From an uncultured Bacteroidia bacterium (lineage in GTDB: Bacteria > Bacteroidota > Bacteroidia > Bacteroidales > F082), in contig CACYHX010000006.1 in assembly GCA_902774365.1 (NCBI GenBank), positions 1-64,000 on the forward strand: a stretch of DNA of 64,000 nucleotides, given 5' to 3'. Below are positions 25,490 through 34,988 of the stretch, piece by piece. Position 1 is the first letter of the stretch; every line of letters begins with the position of its first letter. Both the position numbers and the translations under genes were made by a program. The notes beneath the pieces were generated by a model. It made no database searches, was not told where the DNA came from, and was given only the letters and a program-made list of their open reading frames with translations.

Positions 25490-27151
25490 ATGACTACAAC
25501 GAAACCTTTAGCACCCACTAAGCATTTCTTTGAATACTTCAATGAGAACCTCCCAAAGAACTGGGACGAACCCGCTTTGACCGACTACGACGACGTCACA
25601 AGCTATACCTATGGCGAGATGGGCGCCAAGATGATGCAGGTGCAGGCCATGCTCGAAGTGGCAGGGCTGAAGGCTGGCGACAAGATTGCCATCTGCTCGA
25701 AGAACTGCGCCAACTGGGCCATTGCCTTCCTGGCCATCGCCGCCAACCGTGGCGTGGTGGTGTCGATCATGGATGCCTTCGTCGAGAGCGACATCGAGAA
25801 CCTCGTCACCCACTCCGACGCCAAGGCCATCTTCGTCGGTCCCGCCGTGTGGAAACGCCTCCACCCCGAGAAGATGCCCAACATCCAAATCGCCATCGGG
25901 ACGGAGCAGTTCCGCGTTCTATATACCAAAGACGAGCAACTGAACACGGTGAAAGAGGACGCCGAAAAGCTGTTCAACAAGAGATACCCCAATGGCTTCA
26001 CCAAGGCCGATGTCAACCTGCCCACCGACAACCTCGACGAGCTGATGATCATCAACTACACCTCGGGCACCACCAGCGCGCCTAAAGGCGTCATGCTTTC
26101 GTATCGTGCCATCTCCGCCAACGTGCAATACAGCCAAGAGACCATCCCCAACCATGCCGGCTGGACCGAGGTGTGCATGCTGCCCCTCTCCCACATGTTC
26201 GGCATGACCATCGAGTTCCTCTACCAGATTGCGGGCGGTTGCCATGTGTATTTCCTGAGCAAGACCCCTTCACCTACCATCCTGCTGAAGGCTTACAAAG
26301 AGACCAAACCCTATATGATCCTCACCGTGCCCTTGGTGCTCGAGAAAATCTTCAAGGCGAAGATTTTCCCCGCCTTGAACAAACCTATGGTGAAATTCCT
26401 GTGGCACACACCTCTGCTCTGCAAAATCGTGGAGAAGACCATCTACAAGCAACTGATGGAAGCCTTTGGCGGCAACCTCATCTGGCTCATCACGGGTGGC
26501 GCCGCCATCAACGCGGAGGTGGAGAAGGTGTTCCGCCGCATCAAGTTCCCCTTCGTGGTGGGCTATGGCATGACCGAGGCCGGGCCTCTCATCTGCTACG
26601 AGCACTGGTACAATGAAGTGATAGGCTGCTGTGGCTCTTGCGTCACCCGCAACGAGCTGAAGATCGACTCGCCCGACCCAGAGAATGTGGTGGGCGAGAT
26701 CCTCTTCCGCGGCGAGCATGTGATGATGGGCTATTACAAGAACGAAGAGGCCACCCGCGCCGCCATCGACGAAGAAGGCTGGCTGCATACAGGCGACCTC
26801 GGCACCATGAACAAAAAGGGCTTGCTGTTCATCAAGGGTCGTTCCAAGGCCATGATTCTGAGCTCCAACGGCCAGAACATCTATCCCGAAGAGATCGAAG
26901 ACAAGGTGAACAACCTGCCTGGCGTAGTCGAGAGTCTTGTGGTGGGTCGTCAAGGCAAAATCGTCGCCTTGGTCTATCCCGACGAGAAATACGACCTGCA
27001 AGACAAGAGCATGGAAGAGCTGATGAACGAAAACCTCGCCACATTGAACGCCATGCTGCCCGCATACTCAAAGGTGTCTTCCATCGTCCTCGTTGACAAG
27101 GAGTTTGAGAAGACACCCAAGCGTAGTATCAGAAGATTCCTGTACTCGTAA
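25490..27151 (+). CDS. AMP-binding long-chain fatty acid-CoA ligase-like protein
   Basis: A 553-residue ANL-superfamily adenylating enzyme. The ATP-binding P-loop is INYTSGTTSAPKGVMLSYRA (about residues 187-206), the A5 motif is VGYGMTEAGPLI, the A7-A8 region has GWLHTGDLGTMNKKGLLFIKGRSK, and the catalytic Lys near the C-terminus is in EKTPKRSIRRFLYS. It would activate fatty or related carboxylic acids to acyl-CoA via acyl-adenylate. The chosen start is the first ATG after the promoter. Its 3' end is 4 bases from the end of the convergent T9SS gene. Confidence 0.88.
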   Translation: MTTTKPLAPTKHFFEYFNENLPKNWDEPALTDYDDVTSYTYGEMGAKMMQVQAMLEVAGLKAGDKIAICSKNCANWAIAFLAIAANRGVVVSIMDAFVESDIENLVTHSDAKAIFVGPAVWKRLHPEKMPNIQIAIGTEQFRVLYTKDEQLNTVKEDAEKLFNKRYPNGFTKADVNLPTDNLDELMIINYTSGTTSAPKGVMLSYRAISANVQYSQETIPNHAGWTEVCMLPLSHMFGMTIEFLYQIAGGCHVYFLSKTPSPTILLKAYKETKPYMILTVPLVLEKIFKAKIFPALNKPMVKFLWHTPLLCKIVEKTIYKQLMEAFGGNLIWLITGGAAINAEVEKVFRRIKFPFVVGYGMTEAGPLICYEHWYNEVIGCCGSCVTRNELKIDSPDPENVVGEILFRGEHVMMGYYKNEEATRAAIDEEGWLHTGDLGTMNKKGLLFIKGRSKAMILSSNGQNIYPEEIEDKVNNLPGVVESLVVGRQGKIVALVYPDEKYDLQDKSMEELMNENLATLNAMLPAYSKVSSIVLVDKEFEKTPKRSIRRFLYS

Positions 27152-27155
27152 AGCT

Positions 27156-28658
27156 TTATTCCTTCACCAATTTGATGGTGCGCGTACCGGTATCACTCGA
27201 AATGCGTGCCACATAGACACCCTTGGCAAAAGTGCTGAGGTCGATTTCGGCGCGGCCTTCGGCGACCGGGGCTGTCAGCATCTGCTTGCCCAACATGTCG
27301 AACACGACAACCTGACCATCGTTGGCATTGGCCTCCACGACGACCTTGCCTGAAGTGGGATTGGGGCTGGCCATGACGACAAGAGCCGACTGCTCATCAA
27401 CTCCATCGTCGTTGTAGTTGCCTACCCACACATCGTCGAAATACACGCCGTCGGCATTGTTGGCTTTGCCCTTGAAAGCGATGTAATAAGTGGCCGAAGC
27501 ATCGGGCAAGGCAAGGGTGACCGTCTCCCAATCCGGACAAGCATCGGTGTAGTTTCCGAGCAGATGCCATTCGTCTTCCAAGGAAGTGGCGTACCAAACC
27601 GACAGCTCGTCCACCCTTTGCTCCAGCATCGGTTGCCTGTGTTTGAAAGACAAGGTCGGTGCGGTAACCGACGTGATGTCGAGCGGTGCGGAAACAAGCA
27701 TGGCCTCTCCGCCCAGCCAGATGAAGAACGCCGTGTTGTTGAGGATGAGATAGCCAGGGTCGATCACCCAGCCATCAATGCCGGAGATAATCTCGTTGTG
27801 CCAGCACAAGAAATCCTCAGAGGCCTCGAAGTCGTCGGAATAAGGCATGTCATCCGTCACGGTGATCACGTCGCATTGCGTGAGGAAAGAAATCGGCGTT
27901 GACCATGCCGAGACATTGTCGTCGCCGCAATTGGCCCTGACGCTAAAGGTGTACTGTGTCTGTGGTCTCAAGTCTTCCAGCAGATAAGGCTGCGCTGTGA
28001 CGGTTATCTCATTGCCCTCCAAACCAATCGTCCAGCTTTCTTCGTTACCTGAAGTCGACCAGCTGAGCAACGCAGAAAACGCGGTGATGTCGGAGGCTTG
28101 CAACCCGACAGGGCGGGCACAGCTTAATGAAGAGGCAACTTCGATATTGTCGACGAAGATATACATTCCACCGAGTCCACGTCCCAAAAACGAGATTTGG
28201 TAAGTGGCACTGAGGTTCTCCAACTCAAAAATCGCCTCATAAGTATTGGTATAGTCACTCAAACTATAAGTACCCAAAATGTGCCAATCATCACTTTCGG
28301 AAGAACGGTAGCAGGCCTCCAGCTCGTCATTCTCATAAAAGCCCATCATGGCATAAGAGAAGCTGAACGTGGCGGCTTCCACCGCCGACATGTCCAAAAT
28401 GGGCGAAATCAGACGGGCTTCATCTCCATTATCATGATAGGAAAAAGATGCCAAAGTGCTTTCTGCACCAGCAAGTAAGGCCCAGCTGCCGCCATCAGAT
28501 TCCACGGTCCAGCAATCGAAGCCATCGCCTTCAAAATCCTCGATGTAAGGACTGCCGTCAGTGACCGTAACGGTACATTGCGCAAAGGAGGAAACGGCAA
28601 AGAATAGTGCTACCAAAGTAGCAAATAGTGCTTTTGAGAAGTAGTGTTTGTTTTTCAT
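27156..28658 (-). CDS. Secreted protein with T9SS C-terminal sorting domain
   Basis: A 500-residue exported protein with a signal peptide (FATLVALFFAVSSFAQ). Two jelly-roll (MAM/cleaved-adhesin-like) domains lie at about residues 35-180 (YIEDFEGDGFDCWTVES) and 265-410 (YSDDFEASEDFLCWHNE), separated by a fibronectin type III module at about 183-260. The last 75 residues (ASPNPTSGKVVVEA, DMLGKQ, GVYVARI, TRTIKLVKE) form a type A sorting domain, which directs export by the type IX secretion system to the surface. A ligand is not predictable; adhesin-like roles are typical. Confidence 0.85.
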   Translation of the reverse strand: MKNKHYFSKALFATLVALFFAVSSFAQCTVTVTDGSPYIEDFEGDGFDCWTVESDGGSWALLAGAESTLASFSYHDNGDEARLISPILDMSAVEAATFSFSYAMMGFYENDELEACYRSSESDDWHILGTYSLSDYTNTYEAIFELENLSATYQISFLGRGLGGMYIFVDNIEVASSLSCARPVGLQASDITAFSALLSWSTSGNEESWTIGLEGNEITVTAQPYLLEDLRPQTQYTFSVRANCGDDNVSAWSTPISFLTQCDVITVTDDMPYSDDFEASEDFLCWHNEIISGIDGWVIDPGYLILNNTAFFIWLGGEAMLVSAPLDITSVTAPTLSFKHRQPMLEQRVDELSVWYATSLEDEWHLLGNYTDACPDWETVTLALPDASATYYIAFKGKANNADGVYFDDVWVGNYNDDGVDEQSALVVMASPNPTSGKVVVEANANDGQVVVFDMLGKQMLTAPVAEGRAEIDLSTFAKGVYVARISSDTGTRTIKLVKE

Positions 28659-28710
28659 AGCGTTTTATTTTTGATAATGAATGATTTACAAAGAACTAAT
28701 GGCAACTGCC

Positions 28711-28818
28711 AACTGAACAACTGAACAACTGAACAACTCAAAACCCAACCCTAGATTGCTTCGTTCCTCGCAATGACGCGAAGCGTCAACTGAACAACTG
28801 AACAACTGAACAACTGAT
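28711..28818. repeat. AACTGAAC octamer arrays flanking a GCAATGACG palindrome
   Basis: AACTGAAC occurs three times in tandem at 28711-28734 and again at 28788-28811. Between them, at about 28752-28786, lies the reverse-complement copy of the GTCATTGCGAGGAACGAAGC repeat also seen at 50171-50196. No gene lies in 28659-28823. Confidence 0.8.
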
Positions 28819-28823
28819 AACTC

Positions 28824-29603
28824 TCAACTAAAAAAATACTGCCCCTTCCCCACCGTGGCCTTGCCGTATTGGATGGCGTTGACCGGACAATGGTGATAGC
28901 AGCCCATGCACATCGTGCAGTGGCCGTGCCATTTCGGGCGACCTTCTTCGAGGGTGATATTCTTTAAAGGACAGGCCTCAACGCATTTGCCGCAATGGAT
29001 GCATGCCTCAGTCGACAGGTATTTCGAGTCGTCGGTAGCGGATCGGTTGAAGCCGGGATTCACCAAGTAGGTCTTGAGCCATGCCAAGCCACCCACGACC
29101 ATCTCGGAAAAACTCTCCTTGTTGACGAGCCGTGGGATGTTTCGCATCAAGAGACTGTCAGCTTTTTCAATCTTCAGTTTGGCATTATCCGGAGTGTCGA
29201 GTTTGAAGCCTGCCATGCCGATGTAGGTCTCGGGCATTTGCACACTGAAACAGGCGGACAACGACAAACCTTTTGCTTCCACAGCTTTGCGAAAAACCTT
29301 CTCCGTGAGGCCGCAGTTGTCGCCGCAGGTGCAAGCGAAATAAATGTATGGCTTCGAGGTCGGCCCTTCGACAAGCTCAGGGACCTTAACCGTCAATTTC
29401 TTCACAAAATCCAGCACCAGTTTCGGCGGGGCCCAGGAATAGACAGGGAAAACAAAGCCAAGCCTTTCGCCTTCGGCCAAAGTGTAGTCATAACGGCCTT
29501 CGCGAGCCGCCTCTGGGATGAAAGTCAAAGTGTCGTTGAGACCTGCGGCGATAGTTTCCGCCACGTGTTTGCTGTTGCCACAGCCGCTGAAGTAGAATAT
29601 CAT
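28824..29603 (-). CDS. EFR1-family ferrodoxin (flavodoxin plus 4Fe-4S)
   Basis: A 259-residue protein with an N-terminal flavodoxin-like fold (MIFYFSGCGNSKHVAETIA, FVFPVYSWAPPKLVLDF). At the C-terminus are two 4Fe-4S clusters, CIHCGKCVEACP (about residues 206-217) and CTMCMGCYHHCP (about residues 232-243). It is probably a small electron-transfer protein combining FMN and Fe-S centres. A repeat-derived VPELVEGP insertion occupies residues 74-81, in a loop between strands. It is transcribed from a TAnnTTTG promoter divergent from the MATE gene. Confidence 0.88.
   Translation of the reverse strand: MIFYFSGCGNSKHVAETIAAGLNDTLTFIPEAAREGRYDYTLAEGERLGFVFPVYSWAPPKLVLDFVKKLTVKVPELVEGPTSKPYIYFACTCGDNCGLTEKVFRKAVEAKGLSLSACFSVQMPETYIGMAGFKLDTPDNAKLKIEKADSLLMRNIPRLVNKESFSEMVVGGLAWLKTYLVNPGFNRSATDDSKYLSTEACIHCGKCVEACPLKNITLEEGRPKWHGHCTMCMGCYHHCPVNAIQYGKATVGKGQYFFS
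29362..29387 (-). repeat. In-frame CCCTTCGACAAGCTC repeat inside the EFR1 gene
   Basis: GGCCCTTCGACAAGCTCAGG plus GACC matches 50137-50163 in polA almost base for base. It is read here on the opposite strand as VPELVEGP, so the same repeat is tolerated in different frames and orientations. Confidence 0.8.
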
Positions 29604-29624
29604 AAGTGTGTCGTATTATTGCTG

Positions 29625-29632
29625 CAAATGTA
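29625..29632 (-). promoter_or_regulatory. Promoter -7 element for the EFR1 gene
   Basis: The minus strand reads TACATTTG, 21 bases upstream of the ATG at 29603. Confidence 0.6.
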
Positions 29633-29664
29633 GAGAAAACTCTTAAATAAAAGCAAGTTTATTG

Positions 29665-29672
29665 TACTTTTG
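29665..29672 (+). promoter_or_regulatory. Promoter -7 element for the MATE gene
   Basis: TACTTTTG lies 22 bases upstream of the chosen ATG at 29695 and rules out starts upstream of it. Confidence 0.6.
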
Positions 29673-29694
29673 CATCCGCAAAAACAAAAACCTA

Positions 29695-31038
29695 ATGCCC
29701 AAAGACTCGCTCAACCGCTCGATACTGAAACTGGCGATACCCAACATCGTCAGCAACATCACCGTGCCCCTGCTGGGCTTCGTCGACATGATGCTGATGG
29801 GGCACCAGGACAGCATCGCCTACATCGGGGCCATCGGCTTGGGTGGCACCATCTTCAGCGTGATGTATTCCATCTTCAGCTTCATGCGGGCGGGCACGAC
29901 GGGCTTCACGGCACAGGCCTACGGTGCCAACGACCGCGCCGAAATCGCCTACTCACTCTACCGTGCACTCTGCATCGCACTGTTTGCCACCGTTTTGGTA
30001 CTTTCGTTGCAAAATGTCGTGGAATGGCTCAGCATGAAGTTGCTCAACGGCAGCGAGGAAGTACTGGCCTACACCGCCACCTATTTCCACGTCCGCATCT
30101 GGGCCGCGCCCGCGGTGCTTTGCCTCTATGCCTTCAACGGATGGTTCATCGGTATGCAAAACACCACCATCCCCATGGTCATCGCCATCCTGACCAACGT
30201 GGTGAACATCGTGTTGAGCATCGTTTTCGTCAACGCCATGGGCATGGGTGTGAGTGGTGTGGCCTTGGGCACCGTCATCGCGCAGTATTGCGGCTTGATT
30301 ACTGCCATCGTCTTCCTGTTCGCCAAGTTCCGCTATCACCTCATCCCCATCAGGCGGGTTATCCTTTTGCAGGCCGACAAACTGAAGCGTTTCTTCAAGG
30401 TCAACGCCGACTTCATGATTCGTAGCATCCTCTTGGTGCTGAGCATCGCCTATTTCAACAACCAATCGGCCAAGCTCGGCGACGACATGTTGGCCGTCAA
30501 CATGATTCTGATGCAGTTCTTCTACATCTTCTCCTACTTCACCGACGGCTTCGCCTACGCAGGTGAGGCTTTGGTGGGACGTTTCACGGGAGCGCACGAC
30601 GACAAACAACTCCACCAAACCGTGAAACTGCTGTTCATTTGGGGCTTCTTGATTGCCTTGCCTTTCACGGTGCTCTATGCCCTCTTCCCCGACTGGTTCA
30701 TCCGTCTCGTCAGCGACCAACCCGACATCATCCCGATGGCACAGCCTTACCATATCTACCTAGCTGCCATCCCGCTCATCACCTTTGCCGCCTTCCTTTG
30801 GGACGGCGTCTACATCGGCGCCACAGCATCGCGTGCTATCCGCAACACCATGCTCATCTCGTCCATCGGCGTGTTTTTGCCGTCCTCCTTATTATTAATG
30901 CCCCACTTCGGCAACCACGGCCTTTGGATTGCTTTTTTGCTTTTCATGGTCGCCCGCGGCCTTTCCATGACCTTGATGGCGAAAAAGGCGGTGTTTTTTG
31001 GAAACAAATGCTCTGCATTCAACGTAGTTAAATCTTAA
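29695..31038 (+). CDS. MATE-family efflux transporter
   Basis: A 447-residue polytopic membrane protein with about twelve hydrophobic helices in two homologous halves. The N-terminal LAIPNIVSNITVPLLGFVD and MRAGTTGFTAQAYGAND, and the second-half FTDGFAYAGEALVGRFTGA, are typical of MATE (DinF/NorM-like) transporters. These export drugs or metabolites in exchange for Na+ or H+. Substrate not predictable. The gene appears to be monocistronic. Confidence 0.9.
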   Translation: MPKDSLNRSILKLAIPNIVSNITVPLLGFVDMMLMGHQDSIAYIGAIGLGGTIFSVMYSIFSFMRAGTTGFTAQAYGANDRAEIAYSLYRALCIALFATVLVLSLQNVVEWLSMKLLNGSEEVLAYTATYFHVRIWAAPAVLCLYAFNGWFIGMQNTTIPMVIAILTNVVNIVLSIVFVNAMGMGVSGVALGTVIAQYCGLITAIVFLFAKFRYHLIPIRRVILLQADKLKRFFKVNADFMIRSILLVLSIAYFNNQSAKLGDDMLAVNMILMQFFYIFSYFTDGFAYAGEALVGRFTGAHDDKQLHQTVKLLFIWGFLIALPFTVLYALFPDWFIRLVSDQPDIIPMAQPYHIYLAAIPLITFAAFLWDGVYIGATASRAIRNTMLISSIGVFLPSSLLLMPHFGNHGLWIAFLLFMVARGLSMTLMAKKAVFFGNKCSAFNVVKS

Positions 31039-31096
31039 ACAAATCTAATACAAATCTTTTTCTCTGATTTGCACTAGCCCTTGTCGGGTTTTCTGA

Positions 31097-31140
31097 CGGA
31101 TTGCAATCCGCCGCAATGAACCTGCGGATTTGTAATCCGC
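31097..31140. repeat. Paired GCGGATT palindromes
   Basis: CGGATTGCAATCCG at 31097-31110 is a perfect palindrome, and GCGGATT/AATCCGC at 31124-31140 forms a second short hairpin, just before the promoter of the DUF2461 gene. It may also act as a terminator after the MATE gene. Confidence 0.6.
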
Positions 31141-31150
31141 GTTTTTTTCC

Positions 31151-31158
31151 TATCTTTG
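31151..31158 (+). promoter_or_regulatory. Promoter -7 element for the DUF2461 gene
   Basis: TATCTTTG lies 19 bases upstream of the ATG at 31178. Confidence 0.65.
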
Positions 31159-31177
31159 CACCAAATCTGAAACTCCT

Positions 31178-31843
31178 ATGGAAGAAATCCTCACTTTTCT
31201 CGACGACGTCCTGCACAACAACAACCGCCCGTGGTTCCAAGAGCACAAGAAACAATACCAGACGGCGCAGGCCAAGTTCAACGCCTTGGCCGAGCAGATC
31301 ATCGCCGGCGTGCAGAAGTTCGACGACAACTGCAAGGGCCTGACCTTAAAAGACTGCACCTACCGTTTCTACCGCGACACGCGTTTCTCGCCCGACAAGC
31401 GGCCCTACAAGACCCACTTCGGCGTGTTCGTCTGTCCCGAAGGCAAGAAGTCGATGCTGAGCGGCTACTACTTCCATCTTGAAGCCAAGGAGTCGGAATA
31501 CCTCGGCCATAACATGCTCTGCACGGGGATGTACATGCCCGACACGACCATGCTGAAGACCATCCGCGACGAGATCCTCTTCAACGGCGAACCGTTGGTG
31601 GAAGCCATCACCAAAGCCAAAGGCTTCGACCTCGACACCAGCCACGCCATGAAGCGCGTGCCCAACGGCTATCCCAAGGACCATCCGCAAGCCGAGCTGT
31701 TCAAACAGCGCGACTGGCTGGTGGTGCAAGACCTCCCCGACAAGCGTCTCTCCGACCCGCATCTGGTCGACTGGGTGCTAAGTGAGTTCGAGAAGACCAA
31801 GGACTTCTGTCAGTGGCTGAATCGGACGGTGAGAGGGGAATAA
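31178..31843 (+). CDS. DUF2461 domain-containing protein
   Basis: A 221-residue cytoplasmic protein matching DUF2461 across its length. Signature segments are NNRPWFQEHKKQYQ, YRFYRDTRFSPDKRPYKTHFG, GYYFHLEAKESEYLGHNM and GYPKDHPQAELFKQRDWLV. The family is widespread with no established biochemical role. The DUF2130 gene follows after 21 bases and may share the transcript. Confidence 0.88.
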   Translation: MEEILTFLDDVLHNNNRPWFQEHKKQYQTAQAKFNALAEQIIAGVQKFDDNCKGLTLKDCTYRFYRDTRFSPDKRPYKTHFGVFVCPEGKKSMLSGYYFHLEAKESEYLGHNMLCTGMYMPDTTMLKTIRDEILFNGEPLVEAITKAKGFDLDTSHAMKRVPNGYPKDHPQAELFKQRDWLVVQDLPDKRLSDPHLVDWVLSEFEKTKDFCQWLNRTVRGE

Positions 31844-31864
31844 AAACAAAAAAACCATAAAGCT

Positions 31865-33193
31865 ATGAGAGAACTGAAATGCCCAAAATGCGGAAGCGTC
31901 TTTTCGGTTGACGAAGCCGATTATGCATCCATTGTCAATCAGGTGAAGAACGCCGAGTTTTCTATAGAGGTGAATCGTCGATTACAAGAGTTACACCAAC
32001 AACATCTAGCCGAACAGCAAACAGCAGAAGCCAAGTTGGAGAAAAACTATCTGATGGAACTAGGCAAAAAAGATCAGGACTTGAACCGTAAGGAGTTGGA
32101 AATCGCCCAACTCAAAAAAGACTTGCAAAACATCGGGCAGCAAAAGAAATCGGAGCTGGATTTGGCCCTGGCCGAAAAAGACAAGACCATCAACGAGCTG
32201 CGGTCACAGATAGCACAAAACTCCAATCAGCAGCAGCTGGCAGTCATGGAGGTGCGACAAAAAGCACAAAACTACCTGACCCAAAAAGAGGTAGAAATCA
32301 CCCAACTGAAGTCGGAGGTGCAGGCACAAAAGATGGAAACGGAGTCAAAAATGGCGGTGCTGAAAGAGCAGTATGAAGGAAAGCTGAAAAATGCACAAGA
32401 CCAGCTGGATTACTACAAGGACCTGAAAACCAAGATGTCGACAAAAATGGTGGGCGAGACCCTAGAGATACACTGCAGCACCGAATTCAACCGCGTGCGC
32501 CCGCTCTTCCCCAACGCCTATTTTGAGAAAGACAACGATGCGTCAAGTGGCAGCAAGGGCGACTTCATCTTCCGCGACTACGAAGACGGCATCGAATACG
32601 TCTCTATCATGTTTGAGATGAAAAACGAGATGGACGAAACCTCCACCAAACACAAAAACGAGGATTTCCTTAAGAAACTTGATGCCGACCGTAACACCAA
32701 GAAATGCGAGTTCGCCGTGCTCGTCAGCCTACTCGAACCCGAGAGCGAACTCTACAACACTGGTATCGTTGACATGTCGCACCGTTATCCAAAGATGTAT
32801 GTCATTCGCCCACAGTTCTTTATACCGCTCATCACCTTATTGGTACAGACCTCGAAAAAGAGCCTCGACTACAAACGTCAATTGGCTATAGCCCAAAGCC
32901 AATCGCTCGACGTGACTAAATTTGAACAACAGCTACTGGATTTCAAAGACAAATTTGGCAGAAACTACCGCCTTGCCAGTGAGAAATTCCAAAAAGCTAT
33001 TGAAGAAATCGACAAATCCATCGACCATCTCCAAAAAATCAAGGAGGCTTTGATTGGGTCGGAGAACAACCTACGCTTGGCCAACGACAAGGCCGAAGAC
33101 CTCACCATCAAGAAACTGACTTACAACAACCCGACCATGAAGGCCAAATTCGAAGAAGCCCGTCAACGGAATCGCGACGAGCTTCTTGATTGA
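31865..33193 (+). CDS. DUF2130 domain-containing protein
   Basis: A 442-residue protein beginning with a small zinc-ribbon-like motif ([12 protein letters not shown], only one CxxC pair visible). Residues about 25-195 form a coiled coil. The C-terminal DUF2130 domain (about residues 200-440) includes [24 protein letters not shown] and [20 protein letters not shown]. That pattern, with acidic and lysine residues in a compact beta-hairpin, resembles the PD-(D/E)XK nuclease-like core suggested for this family; function is unproven. Confidence 0.85.
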   Translation: MRELKCPKCGSVFSVDEADYASIVNQVKNAEFSIEVNRRLQELHQQHLAEQQTAEAKLEKNYLMELGKKDQDLNRKELEIAQLKKDLQNIGQQKKSELDLALAEKDKTINELRSQIAQNSNQQQLAVMEVRQKAQNYLTQKEVEITQLKSEVQAQKMETESKMAVLKEQYEGKLKNAQDQLDYYKDLKTKMSTKMVGETLEIHCSTEFNRVRPLFPNAYFEKDNDASSGSKGDFIFRDYEDGIEYVSIMFEMKNEMDETSTKHKNEDFLKKLDADRNTKKCEFAVLVSLLEPESELYNTGIVDMSHRYPKMYVIRPQFFIPLITLLVQTSKKSLDYKRQLAIAQSQSLDVTKFEQQLLDFKDKFGRNYRLASEKFQKAIEEIDKSIDHLQKIKEALIGSENNLRLANDKAEDLTIKKLTYNNPTMKAKFEEARQRNRDELLD

Positions 33194-33210
33194 CCAATAA
33201 AGTCTGTATC

Positions 33211-34242
33211 TTACGCCAATTCAAACTGCTCCAAGAACTTCAAGTCGTTCTCGAAGAAGAGGCGCAGGTCGTTGATGCCGTATTTCAGCATGGCGATGCG
33301 TTCCACACCCATGCCGAAGGCGAAGCCCGTGTATTTCTCCGGGTCGATGCCGCTGGCGATGAGGATGTTGGGGTCGCACATGCCGCAGCCCAAAATCTCA
33401 ACCCAACCTGTGTGCTTGCAGATGTTGCAACCCTTGCCACCGCAGATGTTGCATGAGATGTCCATCTCTGCCGAGGTCTCGGTGAAGGGGAAATAGGACG
33501 GGCGGAAACGCACCTTGGTGCCCTCGCCAAAGAACTCCTGCACGAAGTGGTACAAGGTCTGCTTCAAGTCGGCGAAAGAGACATTCTCGTCGATGTAGAG
33601 ACCCTCGATCTGATGGAAGATGCAGTGGGCGCGGGCCGAGATGGCTTCGTTGCGGAACACACGGCCAGGAGCGATGATGCGGATGGGCGGCTGGTGGGTC
33701 TCCATCACGCGGACCTGCACGCTCGAGGTGTGGGTGCGCAGCAGCACATCCGATGCCTTGTTGACATTGGGCTCCTTGCTGATGAAGAAGGTGTCCTGCA
33801 TGTCGCGGGCGGGATGGTCGAGCGGGAAGTTCAAGGCCGAGAACACATGGTAGTCGTCCTCAATCTCGGGACCTTCGGCGATGGTGAAGCCGAGGTGCGA
33901 GAAGATCTCGTTGATGTCGCGGCGCACGATGGACAGCGGGTGACGGGCACCCTTCATGTCGGCGGCGGGCATGCTCATGTCGAAGCCGGCATCGTTGCTA
34001 TGCTGGCTCTCGAACTTTTGCAATTGCTCCTCCACTTTGTCTTGAACCACGTTCTTCAACTCATTGAGCTTCATGCCCATCTCCTTACGCAGCTCGGGAG
34101 CCACAGTCTTGAAGTCGGCGAACAAAGCAGGGATGACGCCTTTCTTGCTCAGATAGGTGATGCGGAAGTTCTCCAAAGCCTCTTTGCTGTCGGCCTGGAA
34201 GTCACGCACCTGGGATAATATCTCTTCTACTTTTTCTTTCAT
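33211..34242 (-). CDS. pheS: Phenylalanine-tRNA ligase alpha subunit
   Basis: A 343-residue class II aminoacyl-tRNA synthetase subunit. The N-terminal coiled coil (residues 1-85) binds tRNA. Motif 2 is in PGRVFRNEAISARAHCIFHQ and motif 3 in GFAFGMGVERIAMLKYGINDLR. It forms the alpha2beta2 enzyme with PheT, which is not in this window. The length is standard. An imperfect inverted repeat separates it from the cyclophilin gene upstream. Confidence 0.96.
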   Translation of the reverse strand: MKEKVEEILSQVRDFQADSKEALENFRITYLSKKGVIPALFADFKTVAPELRKEMGMKLNELKNVVQDKVEEQLQKFESQHSNDAGFDMSMPAADMKGARHPLSIVRRDINEIFSHLGFTIAEGPEIEDDYHVFSALNFPLDHPARDMQDTFFISKEPNVNKASDVLLRTHTSSVQVRVMETHQPPIRIIAPGRVFRNEAISARAHCIFHQIEGLYIDENVSFADLKQTLYHFVQEFFGEGTKVRFRPSYFPFTETSAEMDISCNICGGKGCNICKHTGWVEILGCGMCDPNILIASGIDPEKYTGFAFGMGVERIAMLKYGINDLRLFFENDLKFLEQFELA

Positions 34243-34262
34243 TGGAGTATTTTTTTGCTTTC

Positions 34263-34324
34263 AGCTATTAGCCATCAGCATTCAGCTTAGTCAAACCGAA
34301 GCTGATAGCTGATGGCTGACTGCT
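34263..34324. repeat. Imperfect 26-base inverted repeat between cyclophilin and pheS
   Basis: Arms at 34263-34288 and 34299-34324 (built of AGCTGATGGCTGA-like units) pair with a few mismatches. Read on the minus strand it could act as an attenuator or terminator between the two genes. Confidence 0.55.
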
Positions 34325-34333
34325 GACGGCTCT

Positions 34334-34969
34334 TTATTTTTCAATCGTAACGGAAATGATAGTCACCGGCTCTACGGGCACGTCCATGTAACCGGTCTTC
34401 ACAGCGGCGATCTTGTCGACGATGTCCAAGCCCTCGGTCACTTCGCCGAACACGGTGTAGTCGCCATCGAGATGGGGCGTGCCACCCACGGTCTTGTAGG
34501 CTTGACGCTGGCGGGCGTTGAACACCTTGCCCATGCGGCTCTCAAACATATCCAAGGTACGGTCGTCGTACACCTTGCCTTGCACGATGTAGAACTGCGA
34601 TCCGCTGGAGGCCTTTTGGGGGTTCACTTGGTCGCCTTGGCGAGCTGCACAAAGAGCACCTTTCTTGTGGAAGTGGTTGTCCTTGATTTCGGCGGGGACT
34701 CTATAGCCCGGGTCGAGACGACCGTCTTTGTTTTGTCCGCCTTGGATCATAAAGTCCTTGATGACGCGGTGGAACGGCGAGCCGTTGTACCAGCCTTGGT
34801 TCACCAGTTTGACGAAGTTGTCGCGGTGCTGCGGCGTGTCGTTGTACAATTTAGCTTTTATGGTTCCCATGCTGGTCTTGATGACCACTACGGTTTCCTT
34901 CTCGGTGGCTTTCTGTGCCTGGCAGGTCAGACCGACCAAAACCAAAGCAGCGATAATCAGTTTTTTCAT
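34334..34969 (-). CDS. Peptidyl-prolyl cis-trans isomerase, cyclophilin type
   Basis: A 211-residue exported cyclophilin with signal peptide MKKLIIAALVLVGLTCQAQ. The isomerase domain has FHRVIKDFMIQGGQNKDGR (catalytic Arg in FHR), then GSQFYIVQGK and VFGEVTEGLDIVDKIAAV. It would catalyse proline isomerisation in the periplasm. The ATG at 34969 places the signal peptide at the N-terminus; an earlier start at 34996 would overlap the DUF4270 gene end by 8 bases. Confidence 0.9.
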   Translation of the reverse strand: MKKLIIAALVLVGLTCQAQKATEKETVVVIKTSMGTIKAKLYNDTPQHRDNFVKLVNQGWYNGSPFHRVIKDFMIQGGQNKDGRLDPGYRVPAEIKDNHFHKKGALCAARQGDQVNPQKASSGSQFYIVQGKVYDDRTLDMFESRMGKVFNARQRQAYKTVGGTPHLDGDYTVFGEVTEGLDIVDKIAAVKTGYMDVPVEPVTIISVTIEK

Positions 34970-34988
34970 TCTATTTATGTTTTGTTGT

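Noticed and set aside
29953-30753. A 266-codon minus-strand frame within the MATE gene
   Set aside because: Composition is unlike a protein and it is opposite well-defined transmembrane coding sequence.
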